A DNA stretch of 64,000 nt from the NCBI GenBank assembly GCA_024734495.1, contig JALMQS010000105.1, forward strand, positions 502,671 through 566,670. Reading direction: 5' to 3'. This DNA is from Forficula auricularia (Eukaryota; Arthropoda; Insecta; Dermaptera; Forficulidae). This document shows, piece after piece, positions 11,901-36,231 of this stretch. The translations under genes were made by a program, and so were the position numbers. The notes beneath the pieces are model-generated. The model did not search any database. It saw nothing but the letters and a program-made list of their open reading frames with translations, and had not been told where the DNA came from. The stretch's first letter is position 1. Each line of letters starts with the position of its first letter.

Positions 11901-13559
11901 TTTGTCGAGATCAGAGACACATTTGTTATTAATTCATTAAGTCCATTCACTCTACAATATTGGAATCTCTCTTTAACTTTTTAGACATTTCTCTTATATT
12001 AACTTTTCTGTTGGAAATTAAATTTTGGTTAATAAAGGTCATTTTATAAATTTGTGTAACTCAAAGGGTTAGGTACTAATGGTGAAATTTAAGATGAAAG
12101 TTGGATAAATATTGCTAATGCCCTAGGCATTTCACATATAAAAAAATTCTAATGAAGAAACATGTTGATAGTTTAATTTATTAAAAGAAAGTTCATTATG
12201 AATAATTAGCTCAGATGACTATTTAAATATCTAGAGTAGAGAGGATTTAAACATTCAAAATTAAATAATATTTTTGAGAAAGAAAACATTTTTTTACAAA
12301 AATAAAAGGGTAATTTTTTATTGAAATCCGTCTCATCAATGGAAAATATTACCTGGCCAATTCATTGGGCTTGAATTTTTATATTGAAAAATATTTACAT
12401 TTACATAACCTTTAAATTATTGATTTTAGATATTTCTCTCATATAAATTTTTCTGATGGAAATTAAATGTACTTTAATATAAGTCCATAAATGAATTTGT
12501 TTACCTATAAGTGTTAGGGCAGGAATGGTGAAATTTAAGTGGAAAGTAAGATAAATACTCCTTAAATATTCCTTTATCAATTCAATCAGAGTGCCATCAT
12601 GACTTGGTGATAAATTGCTATTATCCCAGCTATTATAGGGATCTCGAATTCACAATTTTCTGCTATCATTTCATTATTTGGAAAATATTTGTCAAATTTT
12701 TCAATTAATTTTTGAGATGACATTGAATTAATAGCCCAGTAAATAGAGGGGTTTCAGCTACATTAATTACGGGAAAACATTTTTTTTTTCTAGTATCGTT
12801 TGGTATGGTGTGGGTATGCCAAATCTAAGTTTGCGACCTCAAAAGTGTGGGGGACAACTTTTGGTGGCCGGAAAACCTCGAAATTTTCTGACTTTTTCCA
12901 GTTTTTCGCTTATATCTCGACAACAGCTCATATTTTGTAAATAACTGTCCCATAGTAAAATTGGCCAAAAGAGGACAAAATTTCGCGTCGAGTAAAAAAT
13001 AATGCAAAATTGGTCCAATTTTTCTATTATTAATGAGGATCCAAAAAATAGCACCTGGATCACATTTGATTATCCCAAAAACACGCACTTTTTTAGATTT
13101 TTTCCATTTTGACCATAAAGTAGCACGTTCTTGACAAAGGCCACTCTATAAATTTTTAAACTAGATTAAATTTGATACAATTGAAACAAAGTTTCTATCT
13201 CATTCTGTAGGAAGTTTTGTTGACTTCGTCCACTTTTTTAAATAAACTCTTAGATTTATAGATATCCAGCATTTTTAAAGAGAGGAAATGATCCACTGTT
13301 TCAAAATCCAGCCCTTTGCGGGCCCGGACCCGGGAGGTAAATAATTTCCTCTCGTTGGGCTTGTCCTTGGCTAAGCCACTGGAAATATATATTGATTAAT
13401 GATTAATATTTATAAAATAGATGTTTTTTATTTCTTTCTATTATGCAATTGGTTTGAAATAAGCGGCTCTTAATTGCGACACCAACTTTTTCTGATTGAG
13501 GGCGCATATCGCACTCATCCATGCATGGTCCCTACATGCAACGTGGACCTAACCAACAA
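11901..13559. other. Intergenic, no gene seen
   Basis: AT-rich sequence with short random frames on both strands. The phrase GACATTTCTCTTATATTAAC with TTTTCTGTTGGAAATTAAAT (about 11985) recurs diverged at about 12430, suggesting an old tandem duplication. About 13290-13390 has a short GC-rich patch. There are no splice-consistent exons. Confidence 0.5.
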
Positions 13560-13712
13560 AACAACATTTTTCAATTTTAAAAACTTTTCTTTCAGTTTTT
13601 GACTACGTTCACAAGAATTTGACATTGAATATCTTATCTGTTTTGTTCATTCTTGATTATAATTTATTATAACCTCAAAGTTCATAAAATTAAAACAAGA
13701 AAGAGCAAGAAG
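13560..13712 (+). other. Likely non-coding first exon of pelota
   Basis: A clean donor AAG/GTGAGT follows position 13712, and a matching acceptor TTATGCAG ends at 13820, 49 bases before the pelota start codon. This suggests a 5' UTR exon ending at 13712 spliced to 13821. Its 5' boundary and the promoter cannot be fixed from sequence. The duplicated copy starts within this intron and so lacks this exon. Confidence 0.5.
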
Positions 13713-13869
13713 GTGAGTAAAACTAATGTGACATTCAATCACAATTATATGTAATTTTTTTCTTTATTTTTATTATAAGATATCTTCAAATTACAATGAT
13801 ATTTTTAAACTATTATGCAGCAACATGTATTCATTTTTCTGTCCTGACATTACAACAAATTCGTAAGAA

Positions 13870-24786
<10,917 letters not shown>

Positions 24787-25081
24787 CTAAATGAATTTTA
24801 AAGATAGGAATTATTTACTTTTTATACTTTAAATAAATACAAAAATAAATTTGTACTACAAATTATAATTTATTTTTTTGAATTTGTACATTATCTTATA
24901 TAGATGTTTGAAGAATAATTTATAACAATAATACCATGTCTGGATTATTATTAAAATTTATTAATGAAGTTTTATATTTTAAAGAAACTATTTTAGATTA
25001 TCTTATTACATAGATACTTCAATAATATCACAATAATAAAATGTGGTTTATTAAATTTAATTGTTTTATATTTTAAAGAAA

Positions 25082-28000
25082 TTATTCATCAGTAGTTGAA
25101 TTATCAGATTTTTTTTTCAATTTTCTGACTTTCTTTTCGTTTTCTTCAATATTTTTCCTCTTTTTTCCAAGAAGCCATTTTTCCCTCGAGCGATCTGCTT
25201 TTCCTTTCATCATGGATTTATATAAGTTCCTATGTTTTCGCCTGATCATTTTTTCGCGTAAACGATATTCTTGTTTACTTTCAATTATTTTTTGTCTGGG
25301 ATCCTCTTTAAAAACTACACCTGCGCTAACAGACATTTGTTTGCGCTTTTCTTTTTTCAATTGTTTAGTTTGATCATCAGATTCATCATCATCGTCGTTT
25401 TCAGACATTTCTGAAAAGTCACTGTCACCCTTTGAATCAATAGATTCGGTTTCATCTTTTTGATTCACCTTTTCTTCTTCTTCTTCTTCTTCAATTTCTT
25501 CATCAGAGCTACTAGACTCGTTTTCTAGACAAATAATAAAAAAATAAAATGAAAATTTTTATAGTATAATCTTTTTATTTTATATATTTATATATATTTA
25601 AACTACACTATATATTTCAATAAAAACTATGCACTAATTTTAAATATAATTAACTATTAAGGAGGTTCTTTAGCGACAATCCACCCAAAAAGTTTTAGCC
25701 CCGTAACCACTCTATAAATATGGACGGTGTTAAAATTTTAGGTTATGTTCTTTTAACGTGACATTTTACGCTACTACTTTCTATTTATGAATGGATCGTT
25801 TCCAGAGAACACACTTTCTAAGCGCATTTTTTAGAGACAAAGTTTTATTTATTTATTTTTTTTATTATCTTTTTTTATATATTATCCGTTCATTTTGAAA
25901 GTGGCCTAAGTTGAATTTTATCTCCTCCACTAAAAATAATAGCCCAAATATGTTTTTTATTTATTTTTTATCAAAACTACGTGGTAAATATTTCAATTTT
26001 TTTTTAAGTTACCCCGAATATATTATTCTAACAAATATTAGTTTTTATCAAGATGGTGAAAGTCCTTCAATGAAAAAAAATAAAATAATGATCATTTCCC
26101 CACCCTTTCCCTATCTACCATATGTAAAAAAATTTAATTTTTAATCGCAATTATTTCATGTTTGGTGTGGTAAATCGCCTTCAAATTTTAACAGTGTGTG
26201 TATTATGCTTTTAATGACTAATATTCCAAGTTTCGAAGACTTCTTGAATTTTTGCATTTGTGAAAGAACTACCTTAAATAGTAAATGAAAAAAGAGAATA
26301 AAAAGATATATATTGTATTTCTGAGAAATATTCTTGTAATATTATTTCACAATATAGTGGATTATCGCGAAAAAATTTAAAAGATTTTGTGGCCGAGAGT
26401 AAGGGTGTTCGATTTTCAAGAGGAAATCAATGAGGGTGTTCTCTGCATGATACAAATATACTAAATACTATATAAATGAAAATACGAGTATATATAATTT
26501 GATTTAATAGAGTATAGTTTCGAAGGCTATATCATCATCGCCAATCTAATGAATTTAATCTAATAAAGCATCGGTCTGTTATATTTTGAAATGTGAATGA
26601 ACCACTCGCTTCATGAAGTAAATAATATAATATTTATAAGAAAGACTGAAGATGAAGGTAAAGTCTTCGAAACTATAATCTATCAAATGAAATTTTATAT
26701 ATGGAATATTATTATTTGTATCAACTCTGCTACCCTTGAAAAAAATATTCTTATTATTTTTAGATATGTGAAATTATATTATTTTAATATTGCGGGAATT
26801 CTCTGCAATATTCCAGAAATATTTATTATTAAAATAATATCATCTAATATTGACATGATATGACATGTTTCACCAAACGACCAAAACAACGAGAAATGTA
26901 AGGTATGTAAAAAGAAAAGGAAGTTTAAATAAGCTGACGTGTTCTGATGTGGCCATCCACTTGACTTTACCATACACCCTGGCCCCTCACTTATATTTAA
27001 TATTAAATAAAATTATTTATAATCATGAAGGGGAGGGGGTTAGTTTTTGCATTTTTAGACTTCTGGGGGCCCACTGATTGTGTATACAAAATTTGGTTGA
27101 GTTTGGTACAAGAGCCTATATTTTCATTTTTTGACACCCCCCCCCCCCACTTTGAGCGGTTAGTTTTTGCACTTTTAGACTTCTCGGGTTCCACTGATTA
27201 TGTATACAAAATTTGGTCGAGTTTGGTACAAGAGCCTATATTTTCATTTTTTGACCCCCCTCCCCCCATTTTGGGCGTTTAGTTTTTGCATTTTTAGACT
27301 TCTGGGATCCCACGGATTATGTATACAAATTTGGTTGAGTTTGCTCAAATGGCCTAGATTTTTAATTTTTAACCCTCCTTAATTTTGGGTCGATATGCAC
27401 CAAATCAGCTCTTAATCTCAATGGACCAAAACTAGGTGTGAAATTTGGTTTCGATATTCACACTAGTTTTTGAGCTAGCTCGTCCACAAAAATTTGGTAA
27501 CGCACAGCCTAACAGACATTTTGACAAAATAATTATTACCTCGAAAAATATAATTTATTCGATGTTCACTTATTAGAGCTTTTTTGTAGAGTGAAATGCC
27601 ATGGTTTCGATCAATTTTTTTAATCAAAATAGTTTCAGCCGTTTTTGAGATATTTCGAAAAAAAGAAAGAAAAAAAAACAGTTTTTTCATGCACGATTAC
27701 AATACTTGACCATATGGTAAAGTAAAAAATGAATTGCATAGAAAAACAAAGAAATAGTGGGAGGAAGAGACGAGACTGATAAAGACAATAAAAAAGATGG
27801 AAAGAGATCCAGAAGAAAAAGAAGGAGAATTTATTTTTATGATGATAAAGTGTCCCATGTATTTTTCTACAAATTTAAAAATAAATATAAAAAGACAAAA
27901 AATTTTATTACCTGTTTCTAAAGTTGATTTATTAGGTTCTAGAGCTTCGGGTGGAATGTATTCTTCTGTTCTATTTTCATTAAAGAATGGAGAAAGATGA

Positions 28001-31000
28001 GGTGGAAGTGTTACGCCAATAAAATACTTCTCTACAGGCATTAATTGAGAATTGTTAACGGAATCAAATATCCATTGGGGTTGAATATAATCCCTCGAAA
28101 AGATTGAATTTTATATTTTTAATTTTAAAAATTTCCTTATTCTTTGTATATTATTTTCCAAAAATCTTTTATTATTCTTAAAATCATTCAAAATTCCAAA
28201 CAATTAATAAAAATAAAATTTTTTTAGACGTCAATAATTTTAAATACCTTCATGTTCAGGGTTCGTATTTTATTGATGAAAATTATATTGTCTCGAGTTG
28301 ATTCATGAAATCATTAGTTTTTTGGGGTGTTTTAATGAAAAATATGATTTTTAAGAGATTTCTAGTTTTCTAAAAAACTTCATTATATGTAAATTAATTT
28401 GTGAATTTTTATAATTGAATCGGTGAATATTGAAAGGAACTAAGACCATATTTTGGTACTTCGTATTTTAATATGATTTTCGTGTTTTTCCATGTTTAAA
28501 TTTTTTAGAAAATTAAAAAAAAAATGTCAAGCTTCTAAATGAACAAATTCACATTTTTTTTATTCTTCAGTTGGTGGAAACCTTAAAATACGAAATATCA
28601 AAATATGGACTAGGTTTTTTTCAACAAGCACAGATTCAATTATATATAAGTTGAGAAAATTTTGTTATTTGTGTTTTTTAAGTGTTTTGAAAAAAATTCT
28701 TTAGTTTAACTGAAGATGGGTAGTCCCTGTGCATGAAGCATGTTTCATTCAAGTAATAAAAATTTTCTATTTTATTTGGATGTTTGGAATTTAAAAATAT
28801 TTATTGATTAGATAAATAATTAAAGATTTGTATATTTTAATTGAATGAAATATTTTTAAATATAATAAATTTTCATACCTCGAAAGATACTTTGTATCTT
28901 GGTTGGGTCTATCGACAATCTGATAATTGATAGATTCATCATTTTCATCAAATGTAGCGCCAACAAAGAGGTCTTTGTCCCAAGATACTTCACCACCAAA
29001 ACATCTGATAATAAATGTAAGTGGCTCTCGAGGAACTTCTATATTCAAGAAAAATTTAAATCCTTTAAATAAAGATTTTAATTTTTTTGTCTTCTCAGCT
29101 TGTAATTTGATTTTTTCCATTTCTTCGGGGGTTTCAGCCTTAAATAATATAAAATTATTATAAAAATATTTTTAATATAAATTAATTAATTATTAAGTTC
29201 AGTGAAAGAGATTGACAAAATAAAAGATAAAGTGATAAAAATAGATTATAATATTTCTAGGCGCGTCGACAGAAACCTCCCAAACATATCATTCGACTCA
29301 AACTCACTAGAATTCAGGGATAAAATTTCAATGCTAGGCGCAACTCTAGGGTCTGATCTTTCATGGAATGACCATATCTCAACCACTGCTAAATCTACAG
29401 CTCGCAAGCTTGGTCTCCTATTTAGGTCTAGACACTATTATACTCCCAGTCAACTTCTTATACTGTATAAGGCTCAAATTCGTCCCTGTCTCGAATATGG
29501 CTCTCATCTGTGGAGGGGTGCCTCCAAGCATTCTCTTGCTACACTGGATGCAATTCAGAAGCAAGCAATTAAACTAATAGGAGACCCGGCTCTAACCAAC
29601 TCACTCGACTCCCTGGCTCACCGAAGAACCGTTTCTGCCCTTTCCCTGTACTACAGATACTATCACGGTGTCTGTTCAGTCGAGCTGAAATCAATTATCC
29701 CCCCTAGTGCCCTCTTTACGAGAAACACGCGGTTTTCTGACGCTCAGCACCCCTTCGCTGTCAAATTGGATAAAAGTTGAACAAGCGCTTTCGCCAACTC
29801 TTTTATCCCTATGACCTCCAGGGACTAGAACTCACTACCTGCCACCATCTTTCCCGCGACTTATAACCCTCAGCTATTTAAGACCCGTATCCACAGATAC
29901 CTTCGACCCCCGCCCAACCCATACAATTCTTTCTTCTTCTTTTCACTATGGAGGGGCCAACCCAGGCCTTTAGGGGTTGCACCTTTTTGGTGTAACTCCT
30001 TCTCTCATCATTATCATAAAAAAAATGGAGGAAAAAGTAAAAATATTTCAAGTCTCTGTACGCACTATTATTATTATACCTATATAATGACATGGCCTTC
30101 AAATATGAAAAAATTAGGTTTTCTACATTTTTGAAAGTTTTGAAGCTAGAGTACCAAAAATTGAATCAGTTCTCAGCATTGAAAATATCGTGCAAACATT
30201 TTGGTTCAAGAAGAGCATTTCTTACTTTCTGTTCCTTAGTTATCGTTGGTATCGGAATCCAGATGGTTGAAAATGATATTTCTCCAGATTTCAAAAATTT
30301 TTAAAACACAATTTTTTTTTTTCGAGCATTCTCAGTAATGATTAATTGTCTAGTAATGGATTCCCTCTCTATTAGAGATGTTCGATGTGAACACATGTCT
30401 TTAAACTCAAAGAGACCTTACTCCGTAATAGGTATTATTTTATTTACCTATTTATTTATCAATTGAAACTAATGGAAGGCAGCCCAGGGGTAGTGAGGAA
30501 AGAAAAAAAAAATTTGTGTTGGATTTTTGGAGAATTATTCCTGTCGCGTAAAGCCCGTAATAATATATTCTAACTTATATTTTTTATTAAATACATTTTC
30601 CCTAAGGTAGATTGAAATAATTAAATTCCATTTTTTTTATAGTTAAAATGGCATTCAATAATTATGAAATAAGATAAAATTTGGGTTTTCATATCCATGT
30701 AGGGGTATAAGGATTTGGAACACAGCCCATAGCTACATTGTTACGACCCTGCTCTCTATTCTGGTAACCAATTTTACGAATCCTTTGCAATGGTCTTGCT
30801 GTAAAACAAGCAATTATTGAAATCAGACAATTAAGTGTCTTATTTTTATTTGGAATTAAATATATATAAATATATAAGTTATTAGTTAATAGAGCAAGGA
30901 ATGCTGATGAGTTCCGGGAAAAGTAGACAAGTTGACCGGCAGTGATAGCAATTACGAGCTAATGAGAGGGTAGCGACACCAGAGAACATGAGTCGAGTCC

Positions 31001-34000
31001 TGGCTGAGCCAACACACACAATTAGTCAAGTCTCCGCAGGGAGAATACATACAGCTGTACACAATACACACTTCAAGCACACACGCGGCTAGGTTCGCTT
31101 ACACCACATATATATACCAGTCTACTCTTCGCTTATATACATATAATACACACTTCTATTTGATTTTTCACCTAGACAATACCATTCTATTATTATTACC
31201 ACAGCGAGAGAGCCAGAAGCTGCAACTTCTCCTGATATATATATGTTCTATAGTATTTTCTTCATCGAGCAACCTTCGTCATCTAAGGCACAGTATTATT
31301 GGTACACGTTCGTCGTCATATACAAGGACGACCGGCATACAAGGCGCGTACCGCTGATATATATATATATATATATATATAATTATCTACATTGAGACCC
31401 GAGAAGCACACCTTCGAAGTCGGCGCTCAAACCCATTATATATATATTATTCTCACCGGCCGTTCTTCAGCAGCGACAAGTCTATCAATAGTCCCGCTGG
31501 ACCCAACAGAGTTTGCCGTGTACGACGCTCTCTACCTCACCTCAACTAATTGTACTGCTCAAGAATAAATGTCTCATTGTCTTTTGCTAACTGTTGGTCT
31601 GTATTACGATTATTTATAGAATAAGTACCAGGAAGTCCGCATTCTCCATTATAGGGACGCCGAGCTTGGATCAGCCACTGAGATACACGCTCAAACCTCA
31701 TAAAAAGTCGAAGCAGATTAATTAATAAACTAATAATAAAGAAACCTTAACGCAAATTTAAATGAAGCCCAATTCCCCTTGAATATAAGTCACATTGCCC
31801 CCCCCCCCCCCTTCGCCCCTTGAATTCATCCCACCCCCTCGTAAATTTATTAATCACTAGCTGCAAGGCCCGCCTTCGGCGGCCCTCTTGCTAGCCAGGG
31901 GCAAGCCCCCTGGACCCCCCAACCCCCACTCCCACCCACCCCGCACCCGTGGCCAACCACCGCCCCACCCCACCACCCCACTAAGCCACTGGATCCTCAC
32001 CTGAATTTTTTTAAACAAAAGTGTCAGAAATCACATCCCCTACAACTTTGCTCATAATAAAATTTGCCGTAGAGTTTAGGAGTTATTTGATAATTTTCAT
32101 TCGTGCGCCCCCCCAAACCCCCTTCTGGGGTCAAAATATCAAAATGTTATATAGCTAAAAACGTAAATTAGAAGACATCTGATGTAAATATGAAATTTCA
32201 TAATAATCCCTTCAGCCGTTTTTACGTGAATCGTGAGCAACTTTTCGGAAACGACGGAAACATACAGACAGGAATTTTGTTGAGGGTGTTTTCGTTCATA
32301 ACTTTGCTTGAAACGTGTGCAACCAAAATTTGGCGTGATTTGGAGCAATATACAGACAAAACCTTAATTTTATATATATAGATAGAGAGGAATCATAAAT
32401 TAATATTATTCTTACCAAAGGAAAATCATCTAGTAGCTCATCTTCTTCAATAGAAGTAGAATCAATAGTTCTTGAAAGTTTTATATTTAAAGCTGCTATT
32501 CTTTCGGAAACATAGGTTTCTTCATTGGCTATTAAATGTTCGCATTTTTCATCTAAAATAAAAAAAATAAAATAATTATTTGCATTTTATTTTTTTAAAG
32601 AAAAAAAAATTGTTTTAAATTCATACATACTTGAGTAGCCATCAAATTTGGGAGGATAATACAAATTCAGAGTATGATAAAGTCTGTAATTGACGAACCC
32701 CAACAGATTTATATAAAACTCGACAAAAGTAGACATTATTTTATAATCGATTTCTTTAGGATTATGAGTCTAAAAAATATATTGAAATATTTATTATATT
32801 CATTAGTTTCAAAACAAATTTCATTTTAAATAAGTAAATACCTTATGATTAAAATGGTGGGGAACAATCCATGTTACTGTTTGCCCTTTAATTTCTGCTT
32901 GATAATAATATCCTTTAATAGAAATAAAAACTTTTCTAAGTGATTTCGATTCAATTATTGCATGAAGAAATTCAACAGTTAATCTTCTACAAAGAGCGGA
33001 CTGATCTCGTGGAACATGTTTAATAGAAGTAAATGTTGAAAATAAAAAGCACATCGTCAAACAGTCGTCTAAATCTCTTAGAGCATCAATAAATGTCGGA
33101 TATCGCTCTTTGATAATATTATCTAGTGAAAAACATGGTTTACTATTTAAAAGAATATTCACATGTTCAGAATTTTTTAATGATCTTGCGGTTTTAATTC
33201 TTTTATTATGTTTCTGTAATTAAAAAAACCTCCATTATGTAACAATATTGTTAAAAATTATTGAAATTAAACGCATTATATAGCTTTTTTGTTTGATCAA
33301 CGTCAAAACTCAAAATCTATATTTTTCAGATGTTGTTTTAAAATGTTAAAATATACCAATGGTAATAGTTAATTTTGCAAATTGAGTTATGTCACTAAAA
33401 AAGCGCTAAAATTCATTCATATTCACTCATTACAGCTCAAAAATAAAGATTTTTTATTTGACATTTCCGCAGCAAGGAGACGATATTTTCAAAAAAAAAT
33501 AAAGTAAAAATCAAATACACACCTTCATTTCCCGCAATTTCCATATTATTGGCTCATGCAATAAAAACTGTATATCTTTTTTTTGATATAAAGTCTTAAT
33601 GCCAGGAACTCCTTTTTGAGCTCGCTTTCTTTTGTTTGGTTCTCGAGGATATATACCTTTTAATATGCATAATTTTCTAAAAGTAGGCAGATCCAGTTGC
33701 AAAAATTTCAAGGCGGATTTTCTTGAAACATATCTGGCACCTTCTCCGGCTTCATACTAAAGAATTTGAAAAATAAATGAAGAATGTTAATTATTATATA
33801 GGATGATTCGTGTCCACATTTATAAATATCATTGAGAATTCGTAGGGATATGGACAAAATTATTTTTCCAAAAAAAGAAAAATTAATAACGAAAATGAAT
33901 TTAAGTCAAATCAAAGATTTTAATAGATATGATTATATTGCATGTAAGAGGGGTCCTGCCACCTCAGGAAATTAATGTTCAATTTTTCGTTGATATACCG

Positions 34001-35593
34001 GGTGAGTTTTTTTATCTTGAGACAGTCTTATAACTCAAAAACAGTACATATGAAAAAAGTTTCAAATAAAAGTTTATTTATATCGAGGGGGAAACTAAAC
34101 TACGCTATTGTTTGTTTACTTAGAACAAGCTTTCAAGGGTATTTTAAGATCAAATTCTGTTTTTTAAATGGAAACCTATATATTTTTTTACATATTCATA
34201 ATTTAGAAAAAAAGCTGAACAACTTTCATAAGAACTATTTTTATCCGACATCAAATAAACAAAATATTAAATCAATTATTAGATCTCAAAAAATAGCTTA
34301 ATAATTATTTTTAACAATTATTCAACTTAATTATCAAATAATAATGATTAAATAATTAATTATTAAATAAATAATCATTAAATCGAAAAGTGACATCAAT
34401 GAAAATATGTGTATATAATGATTTTAAAACTTCATTTAAGAGATTATTTCTACTTAATTGAACTACTTAAACTTTTAGAGTTTAAAAAAGTTTATTTCTT
34501 GTGTCAATCCAGTAGATAGTTATATTGTATTACGATAATAAAAATGGACCATTTTTTGTTGAAGACAGAATTGAAATGGTCTTAATTTATGGTGAAGGTA
34601 GAAGTGTTATGGGGCGGCCATTGAAATGGATGTCGAGCGTTTTCATGATAGGAATACGCCCATAAGCTTTATTTTATCGTTTTTACTTATGGAAAGTGGT
34701 GTAGGTTTTAGGTGAAACATGATGTTAGTTAATAGAGTAAAGGGTGTGTAGTTTCACAGTGAAACTACACACCCTTTACTCTATTAACTTATTTTATCGT
34801 GTTGGAAATCTGTAGGTGAAATGTAAAGGCTACGAAGAAACTGAAACAGGAATAAATAACGAAATTGGAACTGGAATTCATCCAGAAGACTTGCGATAAC
34901 ACTTTGGAATGTCACAGAACAGTGTTGGAAAATTATTAAATTATTTAATCGTTATTATTTGATAATTAAGTTGAATAATTGTTAAAAATAATTATTACGA
35001 TTTTTTTAAGATTAAATAATTGATTTAATATTTTGTTTATTTGATGTCGGATAAAAAAATAGTTCTTATGAAAGTTGTTCCGTTTTTTTTCTAGATTATG
35101 AATATGTAAAGAAATATATAGGTTTCCATTTAAAAAACAGAACTTGGCCCTAAAATACCCTTGAAAGCTTGTTCTAGATTGACAAACAATATCGTAGTTA
35201 AGTTTCCCCTCGATATAAATAAACTTTTATTTGAAACTTTTTTTCATATAATGTACTGTTTTTGATTTATAAGACTGTCTCAAGATAAAAAACTCACCCG
35301 GTAGGTATATCATCTGACTTTATCAGCATCTTGGATTTTCTTGCTTAGGCTAATTGATTTTCTTTTAGAAAACCCATGTTTCTGGTTATGAAATTAATAG
35401 AAGTAAAATGTCACAGTTTATAAATTAGCCAATTAATACATAAAACATTTATACAATTAAAAATATAAAATTTATAACATCATAACCAATAAAACATTCA
35501 CTTTATCGTGAAAATGTATGAATACAAAATATAAGAATATTATTTATGATTGCAAATTAAAAGTTAATATACCTTTTTCTTTAGAGGTGGCAT
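25082..35593 (-). CDS. Pes1: Pescadillo (PES1), 60S ribosome biogenesis
   Basis: Coding exons on the minus strand: 35593-35573, 33756-33523, 33213-32842, 32769-32631, 32552-32416, 29138-28879, 28093-27912 and 25524-25082. The phases join into 595 aa, close to the usual length. The start is MPPLKKK, then [25 protein letters not shown] and [37 protein letters not shown] and [13 protein letters not shown] (Pescadillo N-terminal domain, about residues 8-260). The BRCT domain (about 318-410) has [31 protein letters not shown] and [19 protein letters not shown] and YIPPEAL follow, then a Glu-rich stretch and a basic C terminus. Known role: PeBoW complex with BOP1 and WDR12 in the nucleolus, needed for 27S/32S pre-rRNA processing. 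The stop is about 300 bases from the pelota stop, in convergent orientation. Confidence 0.95.
25525..26924. other. Pescadillo intron 7, first part
   Basis: AT-rich intron sequence without a recognisable exon. At 26646-26672 the plus strand has CTGAAGA, a GAAG...CTTC stem and GAAAC, with AGA before and TCT after as a short stem I. This is a degenerate member of the hammerhead-like family, in which the bases after GAAAC (TATAA) no longer make a cleavage site. A short inverted repeat ATATTATTTTAATA...ATTATTAAAATAATAT lies at about 26775-26840. Confidence 0.5.
26925..27690. repeat. Dispersed repeat with C-run minisatellite units
   Basis: The same element occurs at 36785-37860. It starts AAGCTGACG...GATGTGGCCATCCACTTGAC and includes tandem units of about 120 bases, each with TTAGTTTTTGCATTTTTAGAC, a CCACTGATT phrase, TGTATACAAAATTTGG and a poly-C run before TTTT. 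The right part begins CAATGGACCAAAACTA and runs past GATATTTCGAAAAAAAG. The copy at 37171 carries an R2-like insertion that is absent here. The class is unknown. Confidence 0.8.
29238..30026 (+). mobile_element. CR1/jockey-like LINE 3' fragment
   Basis: Open for 190 codons, with [60 protein letters not shown] and [19 protein letters not shown]. It is the C-terminal third of the non-LTR reverse transcriptase family also at 4905 and 62424, followed by a frameshifted C-terminus and a 3' end with a poly-A-like tail at about 30015. It lies in the pescadillo intron between the 32416-32552 and 28879-29138 exons, antisense to the gene. Confidence 0.9.
30470..30530. repeat. Start of the GGAAGGCAGCCCAG repeat unit
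   Basis: TAATGGAAGGCAGCCCAGGGGTAG and the adjoining AGTGAGGAAAGAAAA match the left end of the hammerhead-bearing unit at 20776 and 58170. The remainder, including the ribozyme-like part, is missing. Confidence 0.6.
30890..31690. other. Possible solo LTR (weak)
   Basis: A stretch less AT-rich than its surroundings, with a TATATA box-like run, an AATAAA at about 31565 followed closely by TGTCTCATTGTC, and dinucleotide microsatellite at 31355-31382. This resembles the layout of an LTR. I found no paired LTR, no primer-binding site and no gag-pol remnant, so the call is tentative. Confidence 0.25.
31855..32392. repeat. Dispersed repeat, inverted relative to 4210-4900
   Basis: Begins ACTAGCTGCAAGGCCCGCCT TCGGCGG with a small GC hairpin, then a C-rich tract to about 31980. 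It continues through ACGTGAATCG and AACAGAATTTTG-like blocks shared in antisense with 4260-4440, ending in TTTATATATATAGATAGA. It lies in a pescadillo intron. It is not classified. Confidence 0.6.
33996..35302. mobile_element. Mariner-like element with long inverted repeats (1.3 kb)
   Basis: The ends TACCGGGTGAGTTTTTT and AACTCACCCGGTA start long inverted repeats of over 300 bases (to about 34320 and from about 34930), including GAGACAGTCTTATAACTC. The inner region (34540-34640) encodes remnants similar to the helix-turn-helix start of mariner-type ORFs ([14 protein letters not shown]). A second copy is at 52731-53934. TA flanks fit a mariner/Tc1 insertion. The element lies in pescadillo intron 1 and contains foldback F3. 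Confidence 0.75.
34681..34788. mobile_element. Foldback element F3 nested in the mariner-like element
   Basis: Flanked by an exact 12-bp duplication TTATTTTATCGT (34669-34680 and 34789-34800). It has the family signature GGTGTAGGTT...TGAAACAT (34698-34720). A perfect 29-bp hairpin follows, whose arms end in AGTTTCAC and GTGAAACT with almost no loop. It is the shortest member of the family and lacks the hammerhead-like centre of F1 and F2. Confidence 0.85.
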
Positions 35594-36231
35594 TCTTTAA
35601 AAGAGTTGAATCTTTTAGAAGTGGATATTGCAAACTTGGAAATATATCTAATCAATATATAATTAATATTTAAGCACGTGTATTATTAAAATTCTTTGAT
35701 TTTTTAAGATTTTAGTATGTAGGTTATGAACATAGCCTTGAATAGAGACTTGAGAAAACACAATACCAACATAGAAAAACAATATAACACAAAAAAATTT
35801 AATTCGTTTATATATTATTTTTAATTTATTTTTTATTCATGAATGCTTATTAAAATAATTGTATAATAATTTATCTTTGCAATTTTTGAATATATTTATA
35901 TATCATAATTTATCAACAAAAGAAATGTCAATTTTTTATTTAAAGTTCAATTTTGAAAAGATTTTTTTTTTCTAAAATAACCTCCAAATCTTTGAAAATT
36001 ATTTAATTCAATAAAGTTGATGTTTAAATTTGAAATTAAGTCATTCAGTTGTCAAACGAAATAAATAGTTATTTCATTAATATACATTTTTAGAATTTCA
36101 AGAAAAATTAAAATCTATGTCCAACGACATTTTACATGCAAGTTCTTTTATAATATTAAACTATTTATAGTTTTATAAAATGTTATTAAGAATTATTAAT
36201 ATTCTTTTTTTTTGACATTTTACATTTAAAG
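35594..36231. promoter_or_regulatory. Divergent intergenic region of pescadillo and SMPD4
   Basis: The pescadillo start codon is at 35593 on the minus strand, and the first clear SMPD4 exon starts at 36232 on the plus strand. The 640-base gap must hold at least one transcription start and probably the missing first coding exon of SMPD4. It contains ACACGTG-like AGCACGTGT at about 35670. I see no clear TATA box or initiator. Confidence 0.4.

Noticed and set aside
25082..25524. An independent short lysine-rich gene
   Set aside because: Splice phase and the preceding exons show it is the last exon of pescadillo.
27025..27382. Overlapping frames in the C-run repeat as coding
   Set aside because: The repeated peptide reflects the tandem nucleotide unit and is not matched by the copy at 36785, where frames are broken by C-run length changes.
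30899..30925. CTGATGAGTTCC in the LTR-like stretch as a hammerhead
   Set aside because: No paired stem II followed by GAAA and no stem I; only the seven-base core word matches.
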